A stretch of 64,000 nucleotides of DNA from Rotaria sordida. Lineage: Eukaryota > Rotifera > Eurotatoria > Philodinida > Philodinidae. The stretch covers positions 1 through 64,000 of the forward strand of contig CAJNOL010000474.1 of the NCBI GenBank assembly GCA_905250125.1, in the 5' to 3' direction. Of this stretch, positions 47,505-58,652 are shown piece after piece (positions within the stretch are counted from its first letter, which is position 1; every line of letters starts with the position of its first letter). The position numbers and the translations under genes were made by a program. The notes under the pieces are model-generated. The model did not search any database. It was not told where the DNA came from and saw nothing but the letters and a program-made list of their open reading frames with translations.

Positions 47505-50500
47505 ATGCAAGCGTGTTGCATATCTCGTTTAACGTCAAATACAATGAAACGAGCATGTCCTATTGTACGAAAATTATTACAAGCAGGTTAATTAATTGTA
47601 ATTATATAAAAATAAACTATCATATCTTTATTAGAAAGTTCACGTACAACAAATTTATTTCGTTGTTCATCAACAGGAACTGATCAACAAAAACCAAATG
47701 ATGAGAAAAAGAATAATATGACAAATTTAATTTATATTCTTGGAGGATTAACAGGTGTTGGTATAATTTATTCCGTAGTATGTTTTTTTCTTTAATGTTG
47801 ATTTATTTATTATTAATTAAATATTGAATTGTTTAAGTTTCGAAATCGAAAAATTTCTCGAGAAAAACAACAAGCTCTTGAAAAATATGATGAAACTAAT
47901 AAAACACTTGTTGAAAAAGTTAAAGATTTACAAGATCGACCAGCATTTGGTAAGATTATTTTTTTTCTCTCATAAAGAGAAGTCATTTTTTTTTTGTTTT
48001 ATTTTTAAGCTGAAGAAACTGCAAAATTAATTAAAAAAGATGAATTAACACCAAATATTCCAAATTTTGCTCAATATTTAATTATTGGTGGTGGTGCAAC
48101 AGCTATGAGTGCATTTAAAACTATTCGAGCACATGATGCAACAGCTAAAGTTTATTTTATTTTACTTCATGGATTTATATTTCATCTTATTCTATTCAGG
48201 TTCTTGTAATAAGTTCAGAAGCCTATATGCCATATATGCGTCCACCATTATCAAAAGATATTTGGTATACAGATGATGAAGATCTTATTCAAAAACATTC
48301 ATTTAAACAATGGAATGGAAAAGAAAAAAGGTTTTTTAAAAATTAATATTTTATTTGTATTATTAAGATTTTAGTTACTTTTTGCTTCTTTTAGTTTATA
48401 TTTTTTTGATAATGAATTTTATGCAGATATTAAAACATTGAATGAACAAGAGAATGGTGGTGTTGGAGTTGTTCTTGGAAGAAAAGTATGATTGAATATT
48501 AATTATATGAAAGAAACAAGAAAATAAATTTTTATTAAAATACAAAAAAATCTAGGTTACTAAATTGGATTTAAAAAATTCTGTAGCAAAATTAGATAAT
48601 GGATGGGAAATATCATTTGAAAAATGTTTAATTGCTACAGGTGGACAACCAAAAACTATAAAAATATTTCAAACAGCATCAAATCGTTTGAAAAGCAAAT
48701 TAACACTTTATAGAGGAGTAAGTGTTAGTTTTGATATTAACTCTGTGCACTATATTGACATATGATTGACGAACCATTCTATGCTTCATTGAATATTTTT
48801 TTTTTTGTTCTTTTCTTTCTTCACCTACTTTGTTTTTTTCGCTGTATGAGTCTTTAATTTTTTGCGTTTCATAAAATACGAATAGGAAAATGAAAAACAA
48901 AAGTGCAAACGAAGCAGCCTAAATGCTTATATAAATAGTTGCGAACATACAAGCCATATATATTACTTATTCTTTCAACGTTGTTTCATACGTCGCTAGT
49001 ATTTCTGTCCTTTGTTTACATGATTCATATCTGTATATATATAAAAATCATAACAGTAAAATTATTTTAATGTTAAACGAATCAACATTATCGACAATTC
49101 TACTTCGTATTGAGCATTTATTCGATGGTCAATCGTCATCACCAACATCATCATCATCATCATCACATAAAATATTACAAAGAAATACTGAAAATTTATT
49201 TCCTATTTCAACATCAGATGACTTTCTTTCTGATCTTACTCTTAGTAATGATATTGTTGATGAACTAGATTGTTATCTAAAAAATGGTGATGATATTTCT
49301 AATAGTAGTCATACATCATCACCAATAATTCCTCCATCATCTATTTCATTAATACAACAAACATCATCTCAATTTGAATTTATATTAAATGCTTTAACAT
49401 CATCATCAGCAAGAATTAACGAAGAAACAATAACTTATTTAAATCAAGGTCAACCATATGAAATTAAATTTTGTGTCAATAATACATCACCATCAGAAAA
49501 TATTCTTCCAACTTTTTATCGTTCTATATTACGTTTATGTTTTTGGGATAAAATATTACAAAATCAAGAACGTGAATTAATACAAAAATGGTTAAATGAA
49601 TATCAATCAACATCATTATTTGATATTGATATGAATTTAACATATGGAATTTTATCAATAATACGTGCAAGACAAATACCAAATGCTGTTGAAATTGTTT
49701 GGGATACATCTACAACACCATCATTATTTATTCGTTTTAAATGTACATCAACTGATTTTGCACATAAACGACATGGTGGTGAAAAAGGTATACCATTACG
49801 TATACAAATAGATACATATAATGAAAATGATGTTGATGATATAAAACATTTATATTCATGTTGTTGTAAAATTCAATTATTTCGTTTAAAAGGTGCACAA
49901 AGAAAAAATAAAGCTGATAAAATCCGAATTGAAAAATTAAATATTGATCAACGTCGACAATATCAAACAACACTTGAACATACTATATTACAACCATGTA
50001 TTGTTTCATCACTTTATACACTTAATCTTCTTAGTCTATCTTATTCACCAGATGATTTATCAAATGTTTATACACAATCTACAATGACAACAGAAAATAT
50101 AACAGTAGAAAATGAAAATTGTAATAAGAAATTACAAGAAAAACGAAAGAATAGTGTCGGATATTTATCATCGTCGTTATCAGATATAAAACATAGTTAT
50201 TCGGATTTGCAAAATAATGAAGTTAAAATAACGACAAAAATTACTGTACAATCATCATGTGAAGAAGTATTGAATTGGTTAAATAATAATAATTTTTCTT
50301 CAGTTGTTAATCGATTTCAACATTATACAGGTATTGATCTTTTACGATTGACTATGAATGATATTCGTCGAATATGTAATGGTGATGATTCTATTAGTAT
50401 TCGTCTTTATAATCAATTACATGAAATTGTTGTAGCACCATTAAAAACTCTTTATGTTAAAACTTCTAATACCAATATTTATTCCGCTATTTATTTACAT

Positions 50501-53500
50501 ACATTAACTAGACATGAATTGGAAAAAAAACTTTTCGAATTAATTCAACAAACTCAAAAAGATGAATATAATCTAGTGTTTGAATTAGATAAGATTAAAA
50601 TAAACATAGACAACGATGATGTTGTTAAATATTCTTTACTTGATAAAGGTCAATTTGATTTAAAAATTTATCCTTGTGAAATAATTCTTTGTTTGATAAA
50701 TAATTCTGTATAGTTAAAAGTTTTTTTTTTTTTTTTTCTATCTCACTAGTCATGATCGTATTTAATTGTAATCTACATTATTTTATTTTATTTTTTCTTT
50801 TAGATCGACGATTTTCTTTCATTAAAAAAAATTGTTGATAGTGGTGCTGATATTGCCATTGTTGGTGGAGGATTTCTTGGTAGTGAATTAGCATGTGCTT
50901 TAGCTAATCGAGTAAAAGAGCATACTAAAAATGGAAAACCAAGTGGAAAAATTGTTCAACTTATGCCAGAAAAAGGTAAACAAAGGATTTTGCCACTATC
51001 TTGAACCAGGATAGTATGTATATATATATATGATTTTGTAGAGCAATTTGCGGCAAGTCTAATATCACATAAGAAATCAAGTCTTCGTCATACCGTGATA
51101 TGTTGAGGACCCATATACTGATTATAATCTTTGAGGAATATATATAGTACTCATAGACATTAGTCCCTAAGATGTTCTAAGAGAAATTTATGCAAAATTT
51201 TTTAGAATTGAGACCAATATATTGACAATATTTTAACAATGTTCAACGGTCCTATTAAATATTTTTATATACCAATAATTAGTACAACATTCCTAATGAA
51301 CTAGTATAATTAATTCGATAAATGGAAAAATTCTTTGGTCTCCAGATCCCTTGAGGGATGAATGGGAATATGGAAAAATTTCTTTTTAAAATAAGCATAA
51401 GATATTTCTAGATTTTTCTAGAGTTTCATCTATAAATCAAGCCTGGATATTCGGAATAAAAATTTGAAAAATACAAAATACAAAATAACAGATCACCTTC
51501 CTGCAACCGTATACCTGTACTTCCCTCCAGGCATCTAAAAGTTAAAAAGTTTGCTTTTTTTATTTATGAAGGTGTAATTCATATCAATTCATCAGAGATG
51601 CTGTGCTAATTATCGATACATAGAAATTTTGATAGGACGGTTGAGTATCGTTAAAATATTGTCAATATACCCGCTGCTCTATATAGAAAAACAGGTTATT
51701 CTAGAGAATAGTCTTACAAGTTGACAATGAATTCTTCCTGTTACCTGTAAAACATATAGAGCTCGATAGCATGTAATTTTTGAGAAAGTTTCATGCTGAT
51801 GCTTACTTGTTTTGTGGCACAGAATTGAATACACTTGAATATTAAGTAGTCCAAAAATAAATTAGATGTAAGAAAAGGAACCATTTTCAAATATGAAGCA
51901 AACGACGATGAAAACGATTGATTATAGAAAAATCGAAAAGCATCTATAACTGTATCGAACTGAATTCTAAAACATTTTGCATAAGTTTCTCTTAGAACAT
52001 CTTAGGGACTATGATGTCTACGAACACCAAGGAGGAAAAACTGATTTCATGATTCCATGATTCAATTGATTCTGCATGATTTTACTGACCTTGAAACAAG
52101 ATCAGAAAGCTGCTTCCAGGCCTTCAAAATCACTGGAATCACTCAGAATTACTTTGAGTCACATGGAATTGGTGCATATCTAATTCCCTGTGATTCCAAG
52201 TGATTCTGAAGGCCTGGAAGCAGCTTTTTCCCCTTGACGAGCACTATATATTAGGGATGTACAGCTCCCACTCATGTGAGCGTGAGCGTTTCGATACTTC
52301 GAATATGCGAGTCACCTATAAGATTCGATCCGTTTTCACTTGTGTTCATTAAAGCTGTACACTCCCACCATCGACCAATCAGACTTGAGGAAGATGTTTC
52401 TCAGCTATTGTAAGAATAAAACATACTGTTGTTCGGATCATATGAAAGAGGACCTCGGATAGCCTCCGGATCAGCCCGCACAACACCATGTTTTGTCCTT
52501 ACAAAAGAGAAAAAAATCTACTAAAATCCGATTGGTCATTGATCAATCAATCACACGTTAGTAGGGTTTTCCTCTATTGTGAGGACAAAATATCGTGTTG
52601 TTCGGACCGATCAGGAGGTTTTTTGAGACCTTCTTTTATTTGATCTGAACAATACTATTTTTTGTCCTTACACTAGCTGAGGATCAGCTTTCTCGAATGT
52701 GATTGGTCAGTAGTGGGGTGTCCAGCTCAGATTGATGAGCGCCCATGCGGTTGAGTTGTACATCTCTGCCATATATACGTATTTCTCAAGGATAATAACC
52801 AGTACACGGACATTCAGCAAATCAACATTTGAGAAAGACTTGATTTCTTTAACACTATTCGATTCGTCGTAAATTGTTCAACAAAACTATATATATATAT
52901 ATATATATATGATATCCTGATCCAAGATAAGTCACCGAATTCGGCGATATCCTTTAATAAATGATTCAATTTATCTTGTATTATTTTATTAGGTAATATT
53001 AGTAAAGTATTACCAGAATATTTGAGTAAATGGGCAACAGAACGTGTTCGAGAAGGTATTATTTTTTTGATTTTATTATTTCTATTTTAATTCTATAGTT
53101 TATTCTAAATAGAGGGTGCTGAAGTATTACCAAATGTTGAACTTATTAATGCTTCAATTCAAGATGGAAAAATTAATTTAGCTTATATTGATCCAAAACA
53201 ACCACAAAAAACAAGTTATATGACGACTGATCATGTTGTAGTTGCTGTTGGTATAGAACCAAATACTGACTTAGCTAAATCAGCTGATTTAGAAATTGAT
53301 CCTGATCAAGGTGGTTTTCTAGTTAATGCTGAACTACAAGCTCGTCATAATGTTTGGGTTGCTGGTGATGCAGCATCTTTTTATGATATTAAATTAGGTC
53401 GACGTCGTGTTGAACATTATGATAATGCTATTGTTAGTGGAAAATTAGCTGGAGAAAATATGACAGGGGCTCATAAACCATATTGGCATCAATCAATGTT

Positions 53501-53948
53501 TTGGTCTGATTTGGGACCAAATGTTGGATTTGAAGCTATTGGTTTAACTGATTCAGATTTACAAACTGTAGCTGTTTATGCTAAACGACAACCAGAAGAT
53601 GAAGAACCACAAGAAGATAATGAAGGAAATCGAGAACAAAAAGAAGTACCATCAACAGCTAATGAATTAAAACATAAAATACCAGAAAGAAAAACACCGA
53701 CAACAACAATGGACAATAAAAATGATTATAGTAAAGGTGTTGTGTTCTATTTAAAAGAAAATAAAGTTGTGGGTGTTGTTCTTTGGAATATATTTAATCG
53801 AATTCCTATTGCACGAAAGGTAAAATAAGACAACAAAATATTAAATTGAATTTGAAATTTCAATTTTTTGTTTTAGATAATCAAAGATCAACAAGAAATT
53901 ACTGATTTTCAGGAACTTGCGAAACTTTTTAATATTCATCAAGATTAG
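47505..53948 (+). CDS. AIFM1: Apoptosis-inducing factor, mitochondrial FAD-dependent oxidoreductase
   Basis: Eleven exons (47505-47586, 47635-47777, 47838-47949, 48010-48149, 48200-48330, 48395-48485, 48556-48717, 50804-50975, 52993-53055, 53113-53819, 53877-53948) give 625 codons with stop; human AIFM1 has 613 aa. A basic N-terminus (MQACCISRLTSNTMKRACP) fits a mitochondrial presequence, followed by a hydrophobic segment (LIYILGGLTGVGIIYSV) like the inner-membrane anchor. The FAD-binding motif YLIIGGGATAMSAFKTIR, PYMRPPLSKDIW, KCLIATGG, the NADH-binding IAIVGGGFLGSELACAL, VWVAGDAASFYDIKLGRRRV and the C-terminal PYWHQSMFWSDLGPNVGFEA and VLWNIFNRIPIARK are all intact. In animals it supports respiratory-chain assembly and can trigger nuclear DNA loss in cell death. 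Intron 7 (2086 bp) hosts a whole CP2-type gene; intron 8 (2017 bp) hosts nested transposons; other introns are about 50-70 bp. Confidence 0.95.
49070..50713 (+). CDS. CP2/grainyhead-family transcription factor (TFCP2-like), intronless, nested in an AIFM1 intron
   Basis: One uninterrupted 547-residue frame. Residues about 101-310 form the CP2 DNA-binding domain: EETITYLNQGQPYEIKF, then FDIDMNLTYGILSIIRAR, VEIVWDTS, FKCTSTDFAHKRHGGEKG, LRIQIDTY and KGAQRKNKADK, all hallmark blocks of TFCP2/LBP1 proteins. Residues about 396-455 (EEVLNWLNNNNFSSVVNRF, GIDLLRLTMNDIRRIC) match the SAM-like domain of the TFCP2 branch, and residues about 460-547 match the C-terminal dimerisation region. The family binds DNA as dimers or tetramers and regulates transcription. 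The N-terminus is Ser-rich. The gene lies wholly inside AIFM1 intron 7 (48718-50803) on the same strand; 300 bp of upstream intron may act as its promoter. Lack of introns among intron-rich neighbours suggests a retrocopy, but the frame is intact and the domains look constrained. Confidence 0.9.
   Translation: MLNESTLSTILLRIEHLFDGQSSSPTSSSSSSHKILQRNTENLFPISTSDDFLSDLTLSNDIVDELDCYLKNGDDISNSSHTSSPIIPPSSISLIQQTSSQFEFILNALTSSSARINEETITYLNQGQPYEIKFCVNNTSPSENILPTFYRSILRLCFWDKILQNQERELIQKWLNEYQSTSLFDIDMNLTYGILSIIRARQIPNAVEIVWDTSTTPSLFIRFKCTSTDFAHKRHGGEKGIPLRIQIDTYNENDVDDIKHLYSCCCKIQLFRLKGAQRKNKADKIRIEKLNIDQRRQYQTTLEHTILQPCIVSSLYTLNLLSLSYSPDDLSNVYTQSTMTTENITVENENCNKKLQEKRKNSVGYLSSSLSDIKHSYSDLQNNEVKITTKITVQSSCEEVLNWLNNNNFSSVVNRFQHYTGIDLLRLTMNDIRRICNGDDSISIRLYNQLHEIVVAPLKTLYVKTSNTNIYSAIYLHTLTRHELEKKLFELIQQTQKDEYNLVFELDKIKINIDNDDVVKYSLLDKGQFDLKIYPCEIILCLINNSV
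52106..52227. mobile_element. 122-bp palindromic MITE inside the right arm
   Basis: AAAGCTGCTTCCAGGCCTTC at the left is followed by AAAATCACTGGAATCAC; the right end carries the inverted copy (GTGATTCCAAGTGATTCTGA then GGCCTGGAAGCAGCTTT). Nearly the whole element can fold on itself. Confidence 0.7.
52252..52768. mobile_element. 517-bp hAT-like MITE with 8-bp target duplication
   Basis: Ends TAGGGATGTACAGCTC and, inverted, CAGAGATGTACAACTC are of the hAT type. Flanking octamers CTATATAT (52244-52251) and CCATATAT (52769-52776) match at 7 of 8 positions. Inside are two successive palindromic units of about 97 bp (about 52409-52506 and 52576-52672), each beginning TTGT(A/G)AG(A/G)A and ending TTTTGTCCTTACA, with GTTGTTCGGA-type cores. 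Confidence 0.72.
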
Positions 53949-56241
53949 TCTAGTGCTTTTCTTTTTCTATTTCAGTGATTTACACTGATAGTTACTTATA
54001 TGCCACATGATCTTTCCTATTTAACTTTAGGTTAAATCTAAACTTTTGTGATTTGAAATAAACAAAAATACTATTTCAATTTTTCACGAATTCATGATTT
54101 CATTTTCATTTCAATTCGATGCCTATCATTTACATGTACAATGAAACCTGTATTAGTTGAACCACTCGCACTTTGAACAAGCTGTCGGTCTTATGAAGCA
54201 ATTTTTGCTGAAAATATATCTTCTATAGATAAACATTTCTCAATAGTAAACATTTTTCAGAAGTTCCAACGTTGTTCATCTACGAAAGATTGTACTATAT
54301 TAAAATTATTCTAAAATAAACACAATAATTTTTACTAGAAATATTTTCAATTCAATCGATTATAAATAATAAAAAGAACGCTATATTATACTGAAATTTT
54401 TGAGTGAGAAACTGACTTGATCAATTTTCTCAGCAAATGTTTTCATTTTACTTTGTTGCGATAGATCGAAATATAAATTTTTTTGTTACATATTCTGTTC
54501 GTTTTTTGACTTGAATTGTCAATAAAATATGAAAGCTTTAAGTGAAGAAAATTATAAAATATAGAAAAATGATCAATACTTCAATGTTGCATTAGTGAAA
54601 ATTAGACATGTAAGCTGAGCAGCTGACTCGCCACCACTGTGACTCCAAAAAAGAGACTCAATTTTTGAAAACTTTCAACACTCAAGATCACTTTTCGAGT
54701 ATGTTCTTCTTATAAAAATAAAGCAAAAAGAAATCTGCTTTTAACTGACTTTTTATGATTTAAAGTTGATTAAAATCAAATGAAATCTATCTTTGAAGCT
54801 GAAAACCAATTTTTAATCAGCTTCATCCAGAAATGACCTTTTTTTAACCTATTTTTTTTTGTCACTTGTTCTGTACGAATAAGTACTTTTTGGTATAGTA
54901 ACTCGAAGTAATTATGTAGCTGTATATATATATCAAATAGTGAAAAAATGTTTTGACTAAAACTTTTTATTAGATCGACCTCAGCCGATAAGTATTTCAT
55001 ACTTGACATCAGAATACTTGGTGTAGCAAAGCCACGCAGTTTTAGCTATAATCTCGAGTCATCACTTAGGGATCTTCCCTCGTTAGACAGAAAGAGAATG
55101 AAAATTTAGATCATACGAATTTCAAACATCTAGTAATAATATCGACTTGTTTCTTCAGAAAGGTCTCATATATCCAACTCATGAAATGTATATTGTGTAA
55201 ATGAATCCATAAATAGTATCAAATAAATGGGGATTTCTTAAAGTTAATATGTATCAAAAGGTGCGAGTAGTTTACCAAGACTCTTCACTATTCACATACC
55301 CATGGATTAGTTATTCTCTTACTCTTCGAAGCTTTTTAAGTCGGTATTGGGTTTGTCTGAAGAAAAATGTTGCACAAGTGATCAGACTGAAAATTCTATT
55401 GGCTAACTCGATTTACAATTAATAATTTCATTACAAAAGGCTCATGATTATACGTAACCATATGAAAAAATCCAAAACTCTCCATTCTTACATCATTATC
55501 ACCCTCATTTGATATCTACAAGAAGTAGAGTTGTTCTCAGAAAAAAATGAGATTTTTGCCTATCCAGAAACTTTTCTTGAGTTCCCTCGAGATTTATTTA
55601 TAGCTCAATAGTCAAAAGCCATAGAAAAACCTTAAGCACATATTCTGAAAGAGCACAAAACTCTGATTCTAATACATTACTTCTCACTCTTTTCAATGCA
55701 TTGATATAAATGAAAAAAGTTAAATATTCTATCGTAAAACTTTCGGCTCATCTCTTATATATTATGGTTTGCTGTGTACACTATACTTTAGTTCTTATCC
55801 AGGTCAATTATATCCTTAACTAATTGACATGATTGACAGTCGGGAACAGCATAGAATATGAGATTGTCGTCGATCAGCAACATCATCTATACTTTTTTTG
55901 CAAAATAATTATGTGAAATGAAGGCTGAACAAAATTGGTGATAAAAAAACACTCATCTTTTTCAATGATTTTTTTCTCATGTCAAAAACAAGACATTTAG
56001 ACGATATAATTAAATCAACAATTCCTTAGAATTCAATTAAAAAGGAATGTATGAAATTTATTTAATAAAATCATGTATATGACAGTTTTTCACATATGAA
56101 AGAAGAAAAAAGAATTCTAAATTGAATAATATGAAACTCTATTCTCTGATTTTCTACGTATATATATTTTTTGTTAATATCAAAATGCACAATGAATTTT
56201 GTTCATAAATATGAAAAATAATAATAATAATATATCAAACT
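53949..56241. other. Convergent intergenic region, no gene recognised
   Basis: 3' flanks of AIFM1 (left) and the first ABHD12-like gene (right). Only short AT-biased frames are present. Nothing identifiable apart from the AIFM1 poly(A) signal. Confidence 0.5.
54057..54062 (+). terminator. Polyadenylation signal of AIFM1
   Basis: AATAAA lies about 110 bases after the AIFM1 stop codon, a plausible 3'UTR length here. Confidence 0.55.
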
Positions 56242-58524
56242 TCATAAATCTTCATCGAATATAATGCGTCTAAAAGAAAAATGAATTCGTTAATAAAGAA
56301 TGAAAAACAAATAGTTCTTACTTTAATGCCGGTATTAAGTTCGGTGCTCGATAAATAAGTGAATGTCCATAACCACCATGATGAAATGATATCATATCAA
56401 TTGTAAAATGAAGTAATTTTTTCTTACTTCTATTATCATCACGTATAGTTAAACCAGCTTGTAATAATTGTTTACTATGTTCATAAGGTATTGTATAATC
56501 ATCATCAGCATGTAAAAGTACCAATGGACAATTAAGATTTGATAAATGACTACGTGTTTGAAATGAAAGTTTACTTATACGTAATGCTTTTTCAGTTAAA
56601 CCATAAAACCATGGTTGCCAACGAAATAACTATAAATTAAAAACAAAAATTTATTTACAAAAAAAAAAAAAAAAAGAATCTATTTACTAATGAAAGATAA
56701 TGTGTTTGTAAAGCTTGATGAATATTGATAAATGGTGCTTCCATAACAATACCAGCAAAACTTTTACCTAAATAACGAAATAGATAAAAAAATAAAAATA
56801 AAACAAAAAATTATATTCATACTTTCATCATCGGATAATCTTGCTGCTAATTGACAAGCAATAGATGAACCAAGTGATTGACCCCATATATATATTTTTC
56901 TTTGACCATTAGTTATATTATGTAACCAATCATATACATAACGAGCATCTCTAATTAAACCTTCTTCTGTTGGTTCACCAGTTGAATCACCATAACCACG
57001 ATAATCAAATGTAAAAACATCATATTTTAATTCGCTACGTAATTTTTGACACATTCCACGACGAGTAAATATTGAACTACAAAAAAAAAAAAAGAAAGAC
57101 AAAAATTAAATATTTTATTTTTCCCAAATAAATATAAATTTATTTATTAAATACCGATCAAAAGCATTGCCATGAAAATAAATAATTATTGGAATATTTG
57201 ATCGTTGTGATACAATATGTTTTTGAAAATAATCTTCATCTGTAGTATATGGCTGATCTTGAACAAGTGGAGAACGATAATGCCTAACAATATTAAAATT
57301 AACAACACATAATACACACAAGATTGATTAATCAATTTCAGTAACAATATTGAAAATTGATACAGAAACAAATCTATTGATTTCAACTGATTCTTGTTTA
57401 AAGAAAATAATCTTATGAGATTCTCTTAGTACGAGTCAAATATTACTTATTCATTGTGCTGTTTTATTTAAGGAAACCCATCTTTTGAATGTTAATATCA
57501 AAATTTTTTCGATTTTTTGTTTCTCATAGCTAAAATACCTTCGAAGTGTTCTCTATCAAATGCCATGTGCGATTATTCTTTACATGCAAAATTCTCCTAG
57601 TGAAAATGATGATTTCTCATTCAAAAAAGTCTTGATACATATTCTCAAAATTAATTTTTGAACAAAAAAAAATGAAGTCTTCTCGCACACAGTATGCTCG
57701 ATTGGGCTCAAATTGGGGTACATGCTTTTTTTTTCTTCTTCGAAATGTTGTTCCTACAAAATTCAACAGCGTTTAAAAAATTAGTACCATTGAAAAAAAA
57801 CACGTTTTTTTGACGGTACTTCCAGTCTTTTGCTTTCTCTGAGCTCTACGAACGATATTTTTTGAAAGGAAAAAAACCTACGCTCTTCCAATTTGATTCT
57901 AGATTTCATAAAAAAATAACAGCTCGAAAAAATGAAGTATAGAGTTTTGCGGGGAGATCTCTGGCGAGTTTTGGTCTTTGCAATACTCATATCTCCTTGT
58001 AATAACCATAGACTCCAGGAGAGCCAACCCGATCTTGAGGGAGGGAGGCAGAGTCAACCCTTTGGTCTCCATCTAAAGATATCGCAAGAAACGAAATCTG
58101 TTTCATTCTGTTATTATCATTCTCTCTATTAAGTTTAATAACTTACCAAATACCAATGCGAACTGTAGGTTCAACATCCAAATAAAAATTAAACACACGA
58201 TCAAGACCAAATTTTTCCGGTTGAGTAAAATTAGCACCTGACGTCACTATACAAAAAAAAACAGAAATGAAGTATTTATCAAATGGAATATATCTTACAA
58301 ATATTCAAAAACACAACATGTTTGACACTCGTTGGATAAACAATAAGAATGATTGGTAAAGCTAATGAAGCTAATATATATAAACTCACTAAGATAAGAG
58401 TTATTTTAATGAAAATTGTACTATTCGAAAATAAAAAAAGAAAAAATGAAAAATATTTCAAAAATATATTTTAATACACTTACCTAAATTTCGGCCAGCA
58501 ACGATTAGCACTTGGTTCAGTCAT
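56242..58524 (-). CDS. ABHD12-like serine hydrolase (copy A)
   Basis: Membrane-anchored alpha/beta hydrolase resembling ABHD12, the lysophosphatidylserine lipase of animals. Minus-strand exons: 58524 to about 58481 (MTEPSANRCWPKF), about 58420-58299 (membrane segment, LILVSLYILASLALPIILIV), about 58248-58145 (DRVFNFYLDVEPTVRIGIW), about 57283-57155 (IIIYFHGNAFDR, oxyanion HGN), about 57077-56823 (FDYRGYGDSTGEP and nucleophile elbow GQSLGS), about 56767-56690 (GIVMEAPFINIHQAL), about 56632-56325 (acid in LLHADDDYTIPYEH, His in HHGGYGHSLIY), and a last short exon ending at 56242 (KRIIFDEDL). The catalytic triad is complete. Substrate is inferred from family only. It is followed head-to-tail by a diverged paralogue with the same exon plan. 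Confidence 0.88.
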
Positions 58525-58652
58525 TTTTTTAAAAGAATCTACAAATAGGTTTATTTACAAAGATTAAATGATTATTTATTTTTGTAAAAAAAAAAGCAAT
58601 GAGAAAAATAACGAGAATTTTTCAAACATATGATTTATGTAGCACATTAAAT

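Larger units (their letters stand above)
50982..52955. mobile_element. Long-TIR transposon filling AIFM1 intron 8, interrupted by two later insertions
   Basis: The left arm (50982 to about 51250) and right arm (about 51950-52040 plus 52770-52955) are inverted copies. Both begin AAAGGAT and share, after a short gap, TATCTTGAACCAGGATA or TATCTTGGATCAGGATA, a TATATA run, then AAGAAATCAAGTCTT, and further in GTCCCTAAGATGTTCTAAGA. The right arm is split by about 730 bp that contain two other elements. No transposase was recognised between the arms. The element starts only a few bases after the exon 8 donor site. Confidence 0.72.

Noticed and set aside
53220-53828. ATG at 53220 as an independent gene start
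   Set aside because: The frame is the interior of AIFM1 exon 10 (53113-53819), and upstream codons encode conserved AIFM1 sequence.
57932-58132. Plus-strand frame in a slightly GC-richer patch in the ABHD12 copy A intron
   Set aside because: 66 codons, no motif, and located in an intron of an opposite-strand gene; probably a repeat fragment.
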